Assembly: GCF_905171765.1 (NCBI RefSeq)
Contig: NC_053391.1
Location: forward strand, 153,135,565-153,199,564
Direction of reading: 5' to 3'
Origin: Bufo bufo
Lineage: Eukaryota > Chordata > Amphibia > Anura > Bufonidae
Length of the DNA: 64,000 nt
Every line of letters starts with the position of its first letter. The first letter of the stretch is position 1. Positions 44,881-57,164 of the stretch are shown piece after piece. The position numbers and the translations under genes were made by a program. A model generated the notes under the pieces. It had not been told where the DNA came from. It was given only the letters and a program-made list of their open reading frames with translations, and did no database searches.

Positions 44881-46211
44881 GACTGGGCAGCAATTTTTAC
44901 TTTCGGCCTGGCTGACATCATCACTTATTTGACCCTTCTTCTGATCTGTCAGAAGGAAGGAAAAATGGGACGCACAACAGATCCTGTCTATGTAACATCT
45001 ATAAGGCCTGCATGACATGGTCCCTATTTTGCATCAGAATTGGCTTATGATTTGGTAGCCAAAAGCAGGAGTGAGTACAAAACAGAAGACATGAAAATAT
45101 TCCATTCACATGTCATCTCTGCTTTGGATCCACTCCTGTTTTTTTTTGGCTTTGCAATACTGATGTATTACTGGCCAAATGCTGACCGAGTGAAGGTGGG
45201 TGCTCCACAGACAGGATCAGTTTTTTGGGGGTTATTGTTCTAAAGGATCAGAGGAAGGGAAAAATAATTAGTGATGTCAACACAAACTTACTGCTAACAA
45301 TAGAAAAGGTTCTGTAGAAATCTATGTGGAATCAGTAAATTAGTGTAAAATGGAGTGTGCTCTTTTACGCTTTAGTAGGATCTTGGGCCTCGGCACGGTT
45401 CTATCTTTATATCTGGTGCTAACATTGATCTGTAAGGCTAAGTTCACACTTGAGTTATTTGGTCAGTTTTGGCACCGTAACTGCCCAGATAAGTGTGCAG
45501 TGATTCTAAGAGTGACACCTGACATCTACATGTCATACTGACTCACAGTATTGTTTCACTACCACAGAAGACTCGCTATGTGTGTTACTGCAAGGCACAG
45601 TGTTCTACACCACTATAAGGGCTATCTGCAGTCAGTAAATAGCAGTTTTTAACGTGATTCATCGCGAATAAATTCGGATCGAACCAAAATTTCTTCAAAA
45701 AATTCCGCGACCAGGCCGAATCTAATTTTTGAGAAATTCTCTCATCTCTAATTGAGGGCTTTCAGGGATTAATCCATTTACAAAAATTCTTACCTTATCC
45801 ATTTGATCGCATAGAGGCTGCTGCGGTCATCTTGATTGAAGATACCATGCAAAATCTAGTCATATGTCACCATGCACAAGATTTTGCATGGTATCTTCAA
45901 TCAAGATGGCCGTGGCGGTCTCTTTGCACAGATGAGGTTAAATGGATGAGGTGAGTATATATTTTTTTTCTTTATACTGCCATTTCAAGGAAAATTTATT
46001 AGTTACTACGAAGCGCAAGGAAATTCAGCTTCGTGGCAGGACAAATTTTTCCTGAAATTCTGATCAAAGTAAATTTTGAATAATTCGATTTGCTCAACAC
46101 TCTCTATAAGTATATGAAAAATTATGTTTTAATATATGCAAATGAGCCTCTGGGAGCAACAGGACAGTTGCCTTTACACCTAAACTGCTGCACCCTCTCC
46201 ACTTTGATTAA

Positions 46212-46533
46212 GGCTACATGCACACGACCGTATGTGATTTGCAGTCCGCAGATGGTGGATCCGCAAAAAAAACGGATGACGTTCCGTATGGCATCCGTTT
46301 TTTTTGCGGATCCATTTCTTTTGCGGATCCATTGTAATATTGCCTATCCTTGTCCGCAAACTAGAAAAAAATAGGACATGCACTATTTGTTTTGCGTAGC
46401 AACGTAACGGACATACTGATGCGGACAGCTGTCCGCGTTTTTTGCAGACCCATTAAAATGAATGGGTCTGCATCCTATCCGCAAAAAAAACGGATCGGAC
46501 ACGGAAAAAAAATACGGTCGTGTGCATGAGGCC
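46212..46533. mobile_element. Palindromic MITE, TAA target site
   Basis: Ends GGCTACATGCACACGACCG and, inverted, GGCCTCATGCACACGACCG, flanked by TAA at 46209-46211 and 46534-46536. Inner AACGGATG and GCGGATCC words repeat in both orientations. PIF/Harbinger-like by target size. Confidence 0.85.
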
Positions 46534-46536
46534 TAA

Positions 46537-47145
46537 CAGGGCCAGATATGATTACGTTTTTACTGCCTGGTCCTGTCAATCAATGTGGAGAGGGTGCAGC
46601 AGTTGCAGAGACAAACTCCATTTTTCTCAGCAATGTGGGTAAATATGAACATGGGACCAATACATGTCTTTAGCTGCCAAGTGCACATTTAACAGGTCAG
46701 CCAGTATCATAGATACAAAACTGCCTAGATGTGAAAATTTGATGTATTTTTTTATTATTTTTATTATTAAAAACAGGTGGATGGTGTTCTGGATATAATT
46801 TTTGGAAATCACTCCATTTATGCTACTTTCTGCTGTAGCTCTTTAACTTCCTCCTTTGTTTGGGTTTTTAGCATGACAGACAGTCTCACTTGACTTTTTT
46901 TCCTAAGACCATCACTAGAGCCAGAGAGGGAAGGGAGAAAAGAGATTCAATGACAGCATCAAACATTACACTGATAAGTGCAATACTCTTCTGTGAGCAT
47001 CTTTATCCATAGTCATCAAAAGAACAATAACCCTATCATACTGTTATCCCAATTCTACATCTACTATACTACTCTGATGACATCTTTTACTCTTTGCAAC
47101 AGTAAACTAACAATATATTCTCTGTGTTGACTGCTACAGAAAGAC
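46537..47145. other. Intergenic, no gene seen
   Basis: AT-rich, no recognisable feature. Confidence 0.6.
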
Positions 47146-47455
47146 ACTGGGGGTCATTTATGAAGAGACATACACCACTTTTGGAGACTTCTTCCCCACT
47201 CACGCCAGGTCTAAAAAAGTGGGCATGGTGTGGGTGGGGAAGGGGACTGGCTGGCAGGCTCATCTCATTCATAATTTTTTACACCTGGTTTAGACGTAGA
47301 AAATTGTCTAAATTTAAGACAGCAAGTTAGCTGTCTTAAATTTAGAATCACTGCTGGATGAGCTGAAGTTATGTAGAGGCCTGTGCATCCCCCACCAGAG
47401 CAGGGGCTTATTAAGACCTGTGTCTAAAATGCCGTTCTTAATAAATGTGCCCACA
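47146..47455. repeat. Dispersed repeat, copy B
   Basis: Starts GGGGGTCATTTATGAAGAG and ends TTCTTAATAAATGTGCCC, inverted relatives of each other. Inverse-complement copy of the family at 3315-3675. Confidence 0.6.
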
Positions 47456-47799
47456 TGTTATAGTACAGCTAAAAAGAAAAGCAACCAAAAATTCTCGAGT
47501 GACCAGGGATTTCTGATCTTTTGATTGGTTAGGCTTCCACCAGTCAGACCTCCAACTGGATAACATTTCTTTCCCATCTAGTTAGGTGCTTAATTTAATA
47601 CATGCATTTATTGTGGTCCTAAGCCTTATTTTTAATAACTGCACTAAAGTTTTGTGATACTATATCATAAATATATTGTCCAGATGGGTTTGAGAGCCCA
47701 TGGTTGATGCAATCACTAAATAGCACACTATCATAACTTGGACATGAAAGCACAAGAGCCACCTTTGCTAATAACTATTTTAGCAAACAGGGTCAAAAT

Positions 47800-48340
47800 G
47801 GACAATTTGCCATTTTTCTATTGCTTCTCCTACTCATAAAAATGTAATAAAAAAGTCACACATACTCCAAATTAGTATCAATAAAAACTACAGATCGCCC
47901 AGCAAAAAATGAGCCCCCACACAGCTCAGTATATATAACTATAAGAAGTTATGAGGGTCAGAATATGGTGATATCAAAAAACAATTTAGATATAAAAACC
48001 TATACATATGGCAAATCATTGTAATCGTACTGACCCAGAGAATGAAGGAAATGGTTCAGTTTTGCTGCAAACGGAACGCCGCGCAAACAAAACTGTGGAG
48101 GAATTGGATTTTTTTCCAATTCCACCCCATTTGGATTTTTTTTTACTGCTTCCCACTACACTGTATGCCATAATTAATGGTGGCATTAGAAAGTACAACT
48201 TGTCCCGCAAAAATATGGCCTCATACAGCTTTTTGACCCAAAATATAAAAAGTTATGGCTCAAAGAAGATAGGGAAGAAAAATGAAAGCGCAAAAATGAA
48301 AAAAACCTCTGGCATCCTAAGGGTTAAAATCACCAGTTGA
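47800..48340. repeat. Dispersed repeat related to 49250-49830, copy A
   Basis: Shares the ordered words ATCAATAAAAACTACAG, a GATCGCCC/GGTCACCT block and TATGGTGATATCAAAAA with the second copy. A stretch GCCTCATACAGC...AAAAGTTATGGCTC adds a second similar segment at 48215-48270. Open frames here are random. Confidence 0.55.
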
Positions 48341-49249
48341 CAGTACACAACACATAATGTCACTTACTAATGCTGGTTGTTTTTCTGTAATGCCCTATTT
48401 TTCTGCTCTCCAACATAGTCACATGACATTTTCCGTTGTGTTGTTTCCCTCTCCCTATGACATCAGTCGACATCTGAAGTGTGGCAAGGCTTATAAGGCT
48501 CTGTCCTATCAGAAAAACATCATCACTGACCTTATTCTGCTCATTCTCTTGGACCATGCCCTGTAGACTTGTTTTCAGCATTCAGCAATGATGCTGTGTC
48601 TTTTGGGTTGGGTTTTTCTAGCAGGGCTTCCAACAGGCTTGGATCTGTGACATTCATGCTGGAAGGGGAAGGAGAGGCAGCCACCTGATGCTACAGACAC
48701 TCACCATGAGTCTTGTACCAGGATGTAAACACAGGGTGTGGGTTACAGATGGCTATTGCGTTGGAGGAGTCAAAATGCATTCAAATCATTATCATCTGAC
48801 ATATAATGCAGTAAGGTTGAATGCTGGTGTTATTTATATTTTTGTATAACTCCCTTTACGTTTTAGATTTGAATTTGCATAGTTACACTTGTTAAGATTA
48901 ATTCAAGGTGGGGAATAAACTGTGCGGAAAACCTGTGTTATTATAATAGTAGATTAATTGTTAATTCCATATCTGTAAAATTGAGTCTACTATCTACCTT
49001 TTAAAATACCGACAGGATGGTCAGGAGGAATTAAAATTTTAAATGACTTATGAATGCTTTGAAATATAGTCCGACCAAAATCTTTTTAGTTGGTAAAGTT
49101 CATATTCCCAGCACAGCTTCCATAGCAAGGTTGCACAATCAGTTACCATAACAGCCTTGACTTTTCTGAAGGTTCACTGATATGTCACGGTGACCTGCCT
49201 CCAAAGCCATGTGTGAGGCATGGCTCAGAAGGCAGTGTCTCAAAATCTG
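48341..49249. other. Intergenic, no gene seen
   Basis: No coding or repeat structure recognised. Confidence 0.55.
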
Positions 49250-49830
49250 ATAGAGCACAATAGTATTCTATTGCAGTGTATAAGACAACCAATCAGAAGA
49301 TTGAAGGTCCCAATCCCCTCAGGGGCTAAGTTATTATGGAGTAATTTAAAAAAAAGTTCTAAAAAGAGCAAAAATGCTTTCTGCTTTTACATATAAAACT
49401 AAACAATAACAAAAAAATACACATAACAGGTATTGCCAAAATTACGGAACTATTAAAATATAGAAAAAAAAATTCTGCTTGGTACAGAACCAAAAATAAA
49501 TCAGTGATTTACGATTTGTGGTTCATTTTGTCCCCCTAAATATTGAATTAATATGATCAAAAAGTGATACATATCCCAAAAGTGCTACCAATAAAAACTA
49601 TAGGTCACCTCACATAAAAACAAGCCATCATACCACTCTGTAGACAGAAATATGAAATAGTTACAGCTATTAGAAAATGGTGATGCAATGAAAGCTTTTT
49701 TCAAAGGTTTTTATTTTTTTAAAGTAGTAAAACAAAATGTACCATTATATGGCTATGTGAACAGGAAAAATAAATAAAAATCTCTTGGAAGATGGGGAGG
49801 AAAACATGAAAATGCAAAAATAAAAATGAA
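49250..49830. repeat. Dispersed repeat related to 47800-48340, copy B
   Basis: The block CCAATAAAAACTATAGGTCA and later GAAATAGTTACAGCTATTAG parallel the first copy in order. Diverged and A/T-rich. Confidence 0.5.
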
Positions 49831-51078
49831 AATAAGTGCTGAAAAAGTCTCATTTTTGTACAATAAAATACACATTTTTGTACAATAAATTAGAAACTAC
49901 AGAATTTATTTTGCTGTTGTATTTGAGCTTCATTTACAGTATGGGTACATCAGAGATCACTTACTGTATAATACTCCTAAATCAAGGACTCCAGTGGTAG
50001 TACAATACTTATTTCTCCTTCTTGGAGCAGATTCACTCAAATTTGTATACATATATTTCTTTTAAAAAAATATAAAGGCTTCAGCTTATTCATATTAATT
50101 ACTGTTCCCAAACTATTCTGATTACAATTGATAATCTATTACATAATAACTGTATTTATATTTCAACAATGGAATATTAAGTCATTTCTAATGATTATTT
50201 ATGTAAACCCTGCAGAATTTCCTTTATATTATTGTTCAATTCGTTTTTATTTTTGGCTAATTATAAAACACCTAATGATCATTAGAGGTGGCAAAAGGTA
50301 TTATTTTCCTGGTTATTATTTTATTAGAATAAATGCGGAACGTATGATTTTTTTATTTTATTTTTTATTTTTAAATAGAAAAGCAGTAGACTGGAAGCTG
50401 TATAATAATGCTTCATTAGATATTCATGCTCACAGCCCAGGGAGATACTGGATTTTATGAGGTTTCAACAAGCAATATATCTGCATGATGGGCTATTGCG
50501 AGAATCCATGCAAATGAAAATGTCAGTTTTCAGAAACTGTCATAGCCTGTATCACCTCATTTGGAATTTTTGCTTATTTAATAAACCACCAGTAACCTTG
50601 CCAGGTAAAATCAAGTCATTCCGGAAGAGAGAAGCTTATTTAATATGCATTTAAGATAACATGATCAGATAATACCTAAGGCCTTGTTAATCGCAAGATG
50701 GCACAAATTAGATAGTGCTTGCATAAATGTTATTGCAATGGCTAGTATCAATGAGTATTTGTCACAATTATCCTATTTAAAACTAGTAGTTTTAAAGCTT
50801 ACAATTTACTTATAGGAGCAAAGGTTCTGAACAGAACACCTCTTAAGAATTCTCAATGGTTGACTAACAAGGAAACATTGAATTTTAGGATTTTATATAT
50901 TGTAGAACCAAATTGCTACAGACTAGAACCCCCTATGTCATGTCATGGGCCCAACTCTTGTGCCCGTACCATTACTGTTATGTACTATCATGACACAGAG
51001 CATCAACTACCACTGCTCTGTGATATAAGGGTATGTCACTGAGTGGAAAGGGTTAACAGAAGGGAGAGCCATTGTCTA
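49831..51078. other. Intergenic, no gene seen
   Basis: Very AT-rich. An 18-bp unit (CATTTTTGTACAATAAA) is duplicated at 49851-49892. Frames at 50128-50654 have no domain and biased composition typical of AT-rich DNA. Confidence 0.55.
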
Positions 51079-51082
51079 TTAA

Positions 51083-51489
51083 AGGGGTCATCCCATGAAT
51101 AATATTCTACGGTTTTCAAAGCAGCACCGGGATGTTTTTGTACTTGCATGTATTTCAAAATGAATTATAGCTACTGAGTTATTTAGTGAAATCTATCTGT
51201 ATAGCGCCACCTGCTGTTTGCTCTTTAAAAAAAAAAAAAAATGAAGCATATGCTCAGTTCAATCCTTCAACTGTCACTAGCTGAAGCAGACAGGACACAC
51301 CCTTTTAGAAAGGACACCCCTCCTGAGCTGCAAGCTTGAAATAAATCAGGGGAACTGGAGCAGAGAATGTGGAGATCTCTGGATTCATGCGATGTACCGG
51401 GCTGGTTCTAAGTTTGTTAGAAAGAGGTTGTTATATACTAGACTATGTATTATATATTATGTATGTACATTAATCATGAGATAGCCACT
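51083..51489. mobile_element. TTAA-flanked MITE
   Basis: Ends AGGGGTCATCCCATGA and, inverted, AGTGGCTATCTCATGA, flanked by TTAA at 51079-51082 and 51490-51493. Non-coding interior with an A run at 51226-51240. Confidence 0.7.
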
Positions 51490-51524
51490 TTAACCAGAGC
51501 CAAGAGTGGCTACAAACAATGAAG

Positions 51525-51935
51525 GGAATGTATCATGAGGATAACAGTTGAGGTCAATGCATTGCATTGAGGTCTGAATTGAAGTTCTTTTAATTAAATT
51601 TGTCAAACAGCACATGTTGCTTGTTAAATTTGGCTCTTTAAACACTTTCTCTAGAAAGGCTAGTCCAGATTTCTACACCACCCCTCTACTGGAGTGCCTT
51701 TGGGACATTTTTGTGACTTAAAAAAAAAAATAAGTCCCAGTGATAAATCTAGAGTGAAACTCATCAAAATAGTTAACCAAGTCTACTTTTCCTCCTGCTT
51801 TTCATAACTGGAGTGGTCTAATAATGCAAATCGTTGCATAGGTTTTGCAGAAGTTGCCTAAAATAGTTTAAAAAGCCTGATTTTGCAACTTTTTGTAGGG
51901 AAAATTCTGGAATGTAGGGCTTTATAAATTCATCA
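51525..51935. repeat. Dispersed repeat family, copy B
   Basis: Longer relative of 34348-34640 in the same orientation (GAATGTATCATGAG, CCACCCCTCTACTGGAGTG, AGTGATAAATCTAGAGTG). Confidence 0.6.
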
Positions 51936-52329
51936 CAATTTCTCTAAGTTTTGACATTCTGGATAATATCATAGAAAATGCAAATTAGTGACGTTTTATT
52001 CTATCCATTAATGTGTATATATAAGGCGGCCAATGTTTCGGTCCATCCTGGACCTTGTTCACGGCCGATCCGAGTTGCAGTAGTAAAGAAATAGCATGGC
52101 GTCTGGACAATCTGGATAGCCATACAGTACATGAAATGCTTGTTGTTTTTAATTAAAATTAGGTAATGATATATATCCCCGTGGTGGTATTTTTCACAAT
52201 TGCAGTGGTTCTATCCAGTTGGCAGTTGTTTTCTTGGTGTTCTCTGTAATTGTCTTATTACTAGTCGAACTACTGACAAAAATGAATTGTCGTATGTGGA
52301 CAAAACTTTTTAAAATTGTAAAAATTATG
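51936..52329. other. Intergenic with a Penelope-like motif relic
   Basis: At 52035-52054 the minus strand reads GGTCCAGGATGGACCGAAAC, the stem-loop and GAAAC part of the motif seen at 43223, but the CTGATGA part is decayed. The rest is unremarkable. Confidence 0.4.
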
Positions 52330-52337
52330 TTAATTAC

Positions 52338-53071
52338 TAGTGTTGAGCACGAATATTCGAAAAGCAAATTTTTATCTCGATTATCACAATTTTGAGAATT
52401 CGAGAATATATCGAATATAGTGCTATATATTCGTTATATCGAATATTCGTCATTTTTTCCATCTGAACACGTGATTCCTCCCTGCTTCTTGCTTGTGGGC
52501 CAATGAGTCATTTGCCCACAAGCAATTTGAGCAGGGAGGAATCATAACTTTAGATGGAAAAAAATGACGAATATTCAAAAAACGAATATATAGCACTATA
52601 TTAAATATAGTGCTATATATTTGCATTTTAGAATATTCGTAATTTTTTTTCCATTGGAAGTGAACACTGAACACTGTTCACTTCAGATGGAAAAAATGCA
52701 GCATATTCTAAAATACAAATATATAGCACTATATTTAATATAGGGCTATATATTCGTTTTTTAGAATAGTATTCAGTTTTCTCCATCTGAAGTCATGAAT
52801 CATGACTTCAGATGGAAAAAAAAATGACTAATATTCTAAAAATGAATATATAGCACTATATTCTATAGTGCTATATATTCGTTTTTAATACACGTCTATA
52901 CTGATCGCATAATATTTGCGTATTACGCGATCATTACCTTGCCGATTTTCGAGTAAAAAAAAAGAATGTAGAATATAACGAATATTCAAATTCATGAATA
53001 TTCAACGAATATTCTACAAAATATTTGCAAAATATCACAAATTTGAATATGACCCCTGCCGCTCATCACTA
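52338..53071. mobile_element. hAT-type MITE, 734 bp, with palindromic core repeats
   Basis: Ends TAGTGTTGAGCACG and GCTCATCACTA, flanked by a perfect duplication TTAATTAC (52330-52337 and 53072-53079). The interior repeats a palindrome built on ATATATAGCACTATAT and its inverse four to five times, with CCATCTGAA spacers. Confidence 0.88.
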
Positions 53072-53107
53072 TTAATTACAGTTGTATGTATATATGACTA
53101 GCTTTAA

Positions 53108-53845
53108 AGGTCATCTGATAGCAGATCGACCCACTTTAAATGAGCCATAATGCCTGATAGGGCTAACCCTGCTGATATGTTTTAAAATATGTATAGCTCA
53201 AAGAGGTTTTCCAAGATTTTTTTTTTATTAATGTCATAGTCTCTGAATAGCTCATCAGTATCTGATCGGTTGTGGGCCGACACTCGGGACCCCCACCGAT
53301 CAGCTGTTTGAGAAGGCATTGGCGCTTGTAGTAGCGCAGCAGCCTTCTCCAGCTTTGCCTACGCCAAGGAATGTCTCATTCAACGGTCACATGGCTTGGG
53401 GCTGAGCTGTGATACCATGCACAGCCGCAATACAATGTAAGGCTCTGTGCTTAGTGATCAAGGAGAAGGCTGTGACACTTACAGGAGCACCATTGCCTTC
53501 TCAAACAGCTGATCAGCAGCAGTCTCGGGTGTCGGACCCCCATTGATCAGATACTGATGACCTATCCAGAGGCTTCCCTGGACACTCCCCCTTCTACTTG
53601 ATAGACAAGGTCTAGCATCCATGTGGAGGGAGAAGTGTCCAGAGCGCAGGAGCTAAGGAGCAAGGTGGCTAGGGACCACACTTGGTGCACTTAAGTCCTT
53701 ATTTGCATATTTTAAAAAAAAAACACTTATTTGTCCTAAACGCATCAACAAATCAGAGGGAAAAAGGTGGCATTTAATCAGCAGGGGGAACCTTACCAGA
53801 CCTTATGTCTAATTTACTAGGGTTGATCCTTCTGATAGGTGCCCT
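53108..53845. mobile_element. TTAA-flanked MITE containing a second MITE
   Basis: Ends AGGTCATCTGATAGCAGATC and, inverted, AGGGCACCTATCAGAAGGAT, flanked by TTAA at 53104-53107 and 53846-53849. Split by the element at 53202-53580. Confidence 0.7.
53202..53580. mobile_element. Nested palindromic MITE
   Basis: Begins AGAGGTTTTCCAAG. CATCAGTATCTGATCGGT, CACTCGGGACCCCCACC, CAGCTGTTTGAGAAGGC and GCAGCCTTCTCC are each matched in inverse on the right side (53460-53565). The right end is eroded. Confidence 0.65.
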
Positions 53846-53849
53846 TTAA

Positions 53850-54464
53850 TAATAGTCAATGGTGAGTAATGTACAGTAAGTAAAGGTGTGACAGAGTGCA
53901 AGGGAGACACTGGAGTTGATGAATTTGCCAATATTCCTCTGTTTTTGTCATCTACAGTATTTCACATATCTTACATTTTAGAACTTTATACAATTTATGT
54001 AAAGTTTTAAAGCACAATAATAACAATAATGACACCAGTAAATTGAGATTACAGTTTTGCAACTAAGTAAGTTAAGATGCCTAACATTTTCCATACACAT
54101 TGCAGTTATTTTCCTCCATTATAAGTGTTTACAGCACTCAACTTATAATTTGACACAGCAATATCAGGCAAGTAGATTATGCTAAACTCGTTCATATTTA
54201 ATTAAGTCATCTGAGCATCTTAGCATAATCATGTAAGACGCTAAGAGGTATATCAAGTGTGTGTGAAGATGTACATACTGAGCGATTGGTTGCAGGATGT
54301 TGAATGCTGACAACAAAAGAAAATCTACAACTAGTATGTGTAACAAAGGTGTTGTTCGAGCATGTGGCCATGCAAAATGAATGAGTACTATATAGAAAAG
54401 ACAAAAGGAATAAACTGAATGGGTTTTGTTAAAATTCTAAATAATACAATCAAGGCTTTCACAA
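53850..54464. other. Intergenic, no gene seen
   Basis: No recognisable feature. Confidence 0.6.
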
Positions 54465-54760
54465 GAATGGCCAGGTTCACATATGTCTGGATCACAAGCT
54501 CTGTGTGGCGGCTGCATTTCCCAGATTGAACATTGCTCCTCTGAAATGATCTCACAGCATCCTACTGAACTGTGGTCATGACATTATGTGAGTATAGTTC
54601 AGTAGATCTGTGTTCAGATTGGAATTCTTAGCATCATAAAAACATTATGATGCTGCAAGTTCGCTGCAGAGGAGCAGTGTTCAGTGTGGGAAATATAGCT
54701 GACACAATGAGCATGTTTCCCAGACTGAATAAGCTCATGTGAAAGACAGAAATGAATTAG
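54465..54760. repeat. Foldback repeat
   Basis: TTTCCCAGATTGAACATTGC and TGCTCCTCTG on the left are matched in inverse around 54670-54700; outer CAGGTTCACATATG pairs loosely with CTCATGTGAAAG at the right. A MITE-like palindrome of unknown family. Confidence 0.55.
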
Positions 54761-55261
54761 TTATTTGCAGTTAGATAGGCCTATTGCTAAAACTGAAAAA
54801 TTGGCCTGGAAAGGAAGAGGTAAAAATTCTGGTAATGAATGGTTAAATTAATCATATCCTGATGCGTCCTCCCTTACCTTTCCTGGATGGATATATCCTG
54901 AGATATGTGTCACAAACTTACCAGCTTTTCAAAGAACATCATTGTGCATTATTGTGCCATGTCTATCCTATATGTGTCGATGAGAAGTCACGCAGTGTTT
55001 GTGTCGCGACTTGCAGCTTGTCAAGGGTTTAGCTATCATGTCACAATATTGTACTGAATTGGTGTCATGAGAACGGGGTTCTCCAGGAATTAAGAAAATT
55101 AGAAGTATATCTCCAAATATCTTTCATTAGTCATAATGGCTTGTTTTATCTAGGGAGCAATGATTAGGAGAAAAAAAATGGCCGCCTTCCTATTAGTACA
55201 AACCTGTCCTAATCACACAGCAGGACAAGTTATGAGGAGACATAAAGTACGGAGAGGACGG
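54761..55261. other. Intergenic, no gene seen
   Basis: No recognisable feature. Confidence 0.55.
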
Positions 55262-55500
55262 ACAGGACACAGCACCCCACCCCTTAACAGTAACCTTCAC
55301 AGCACCCCACCCCTTAACAGTGACCTTCATAGTACCCCGCCCCTCTATCAGTGACTTCCACAGCATCCAACCCCCTTTACAGTGACCTCTACAGCACTCC
55401 ACCTTCTTATCATTGACCTTTACATCGGCCTTCCCACTTAATAGTGACCTCCAAAACACCATGCCCCCTTAACACTGACCTATAACAGTGAAGAAAATGA
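55262..55500. repeat. ~30-bp tandem repeat
   Basis: Unit CAGCACCCCACCCCTTAACA plus GTGACCTTCA, about seven to eight copies, the first two nearly identical and the rest increasingly diverged to the right. Confidence 0.85.
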
Positions 55501-56368
55501 CCGAGTTATTATGGAAAACTGGTGTAAAACTGTCAAGACTGAGGGACCTGCGAGATTCTATTGGCTAATAATGGTCATGTGACTGTGTATATGGCAGTTA
55601 GGATATGACTGAAGATGCAAGCTTCAATTGGCTAATACATTTATTGGGAATATCTGAAGAACCGTATGTCTTCGAGAGCTGATATCCGGTCTAAAATCTT
55701 CCCGGGCACCTGATGTACCCATGTGTAAAATTTGGTTCAGATTGGTTCCGGCCTTAGTCCATTCATAAAGAACTGACAGACAGAAATTCATTATAAATAG
55801 CCATTAGGAAGTCTGAGCACTCGTGGGGGTAAATTCTGTGCTTGTTCAGTATGGATTCATGTTAAACACACAGTCAGTCTTTGAGAAAATGATTAATAAT
55901 AAATTAATCATTACTGCTATGCTTGGTATTTTGCCTATCGTAGAAACTCATCAACACGTACACACCCCTGCTGCTCTTAGCATATGTCTTGCTGTTGGAA
56001 TCTGATCAAGACGAGAGCCTAAAACATATAAAAACAACTCAAATGACTATATGTAAATTTTTCTGATCTTTAGGCTAAGTTAGAAAAAAATAATGTATTG
56101 AAAATTCCCATTCATATACTTCTTCCTGACAATTTTGACTTATAACTAAATATAAAGCAATGATGATAACAGCAACAACAAATAATAATCTATGAGTTTA
56201 TGACTTTAATAAAACTGGCCTATTGCTGGCTACAGTAGTTACGGTCTATAATAAATGACGTAGGCTTGGTGGTATTTCATATTTAGGAGATTATTTCTGG
56301 AGGTTATAGAACAAGGTGCTACCCATAGGAAGAAGATCATGGAATGCATTTAGACTGTTGTTCTATCC
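55501..56368. other. Intergenic, no gene seen
   Basis: No recognisable feature. Confidence 0.55.
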
Positions 56369-56580
56369 AGGGGCATAGCTACAGGGGGTGCAGAGATATC
56401 AGTCGCTACTGGGCCTAGGAGCCGGGGGGGGGGGGGGGAAAAACCCTTGTTGGGGTTAAGTCAAGAATTTGGCATGTGGATGATGGGGATGCCATTTCTA
56501 TTTTTGCCTCAGGTAGCAGAAAGGCTATGTGCTTAACTCTTTCACCAGGGCATATGAGCTTTTAGCTAAGCTCCTGGTTC
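56369..56580. repeat. Dispersed GGGGCATAGCTA repeat, copy A
   Basis: Shares order of blocks with 57488-57785: GGGGCRTAGCTA, a poly-G tract, AAGAATTTGGCATG, GCCTCAGGYAGCAG, CTATGTGCTT. Non-coding; superfamily unknown. Confidence 0.7.
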
Positions 56581-57164
56581 TATCAATATCACAACATTAT
56601 ATATATAAGGTAAAAAAAAATAATTGTTAGAAGATTTTTTTTAAACATTTTTGTATTGATCAAATCAAATATTCAATCCCCAAAATTCTACATTTGCTGG
56701 AAATTCATCTCAGTTCAAAGTATTCTGGGCTTCACATTAGATAACATGGGTTAGCTTTCTAAAAAGGGCAACAGTACAATATCATAAAGTCAATGGAGTA
56801 GAATTATCAAAACTGGTGTCAAGGAAAACTGGTTTAGTTCCCTGTGGCAACAAATAAGACTCCAGCTTTATTTTTCCTTTTTTTCCTAGTTCCTTTGGAA
56901 AATAAAAGGTGTAATCTCATTGGTTGCTGTTGGCAACTAAGCCAGTTTTCCCCAATTTACTCTGCATTTCCTAGTATGGGTAGGTCAATTAGGCATCATA
57001 TAGTGGCTTACCATACTGTTCTCTAATTTATCTTTGTGGATTTTATGAGTATGTTTTATTATACTAAGCACTGCTATACCAGGAACAGTGAGCATTCTTC
57101 GACAACAAGAATTTCAAATATGCTTTTGTCACCCCAGGGACTCAGTGGCTGCCATCTAGGTGCT
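56581..57164. other. Intergenic, no gene seen
   Basis: No recognisable feature. Confidence 0.55.

Larger units (their letters stand above)
39061..45750 (+). mobile_element. hAT-3: decayed 6.7-kb hAT transposon
   Basis: Ends TAGAGATGAGCAAATT and ATTCTCTCATCTCTA, flanked by a perfect 8-bp duplication ATTGAGGG (39053-39060 and 45751-45758). Contains a plus-strand transposase pseudogene and tandem arrays on both sides of it (39600-40640 and 44290-44880). It also carries three insertions (39673-40185, 42544-43112, 43208-43356). It landed inside a MITE whose ends are related to its own. Confidence 0.95.
38846..46102. mobile_element. hAT-type MITE split by hAT-3
   Basis: Left part 38846-39060 and right part 45751-46102 together form a copy of the family at 34743, 58577 and 4989. 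The ends are decayed (AAGAGAAGAGC; TTTGCTCAACACTCT). Flanks CCTATAAA and TCTATAAG share six of eight bases. The core palindrome GATACCATGCAAAATC / GATTTTGCATGGTATC lies at 45840-45895. Confidence 0.7.

Noticed and set aside
44331..45015. Series of 66-95 codon frames after the hAT-3 transposase
   Set aside because: They follow the 112-bp spacing of the tandem array and encode low-complexity peptides.
45436..45550. Another PIF-like MITE starting GGCTAAGTTCACACTTG
   Set aside because: Only one end and a TAA are visible; no matching inverted end was found nearby, so it is at most a fragment.
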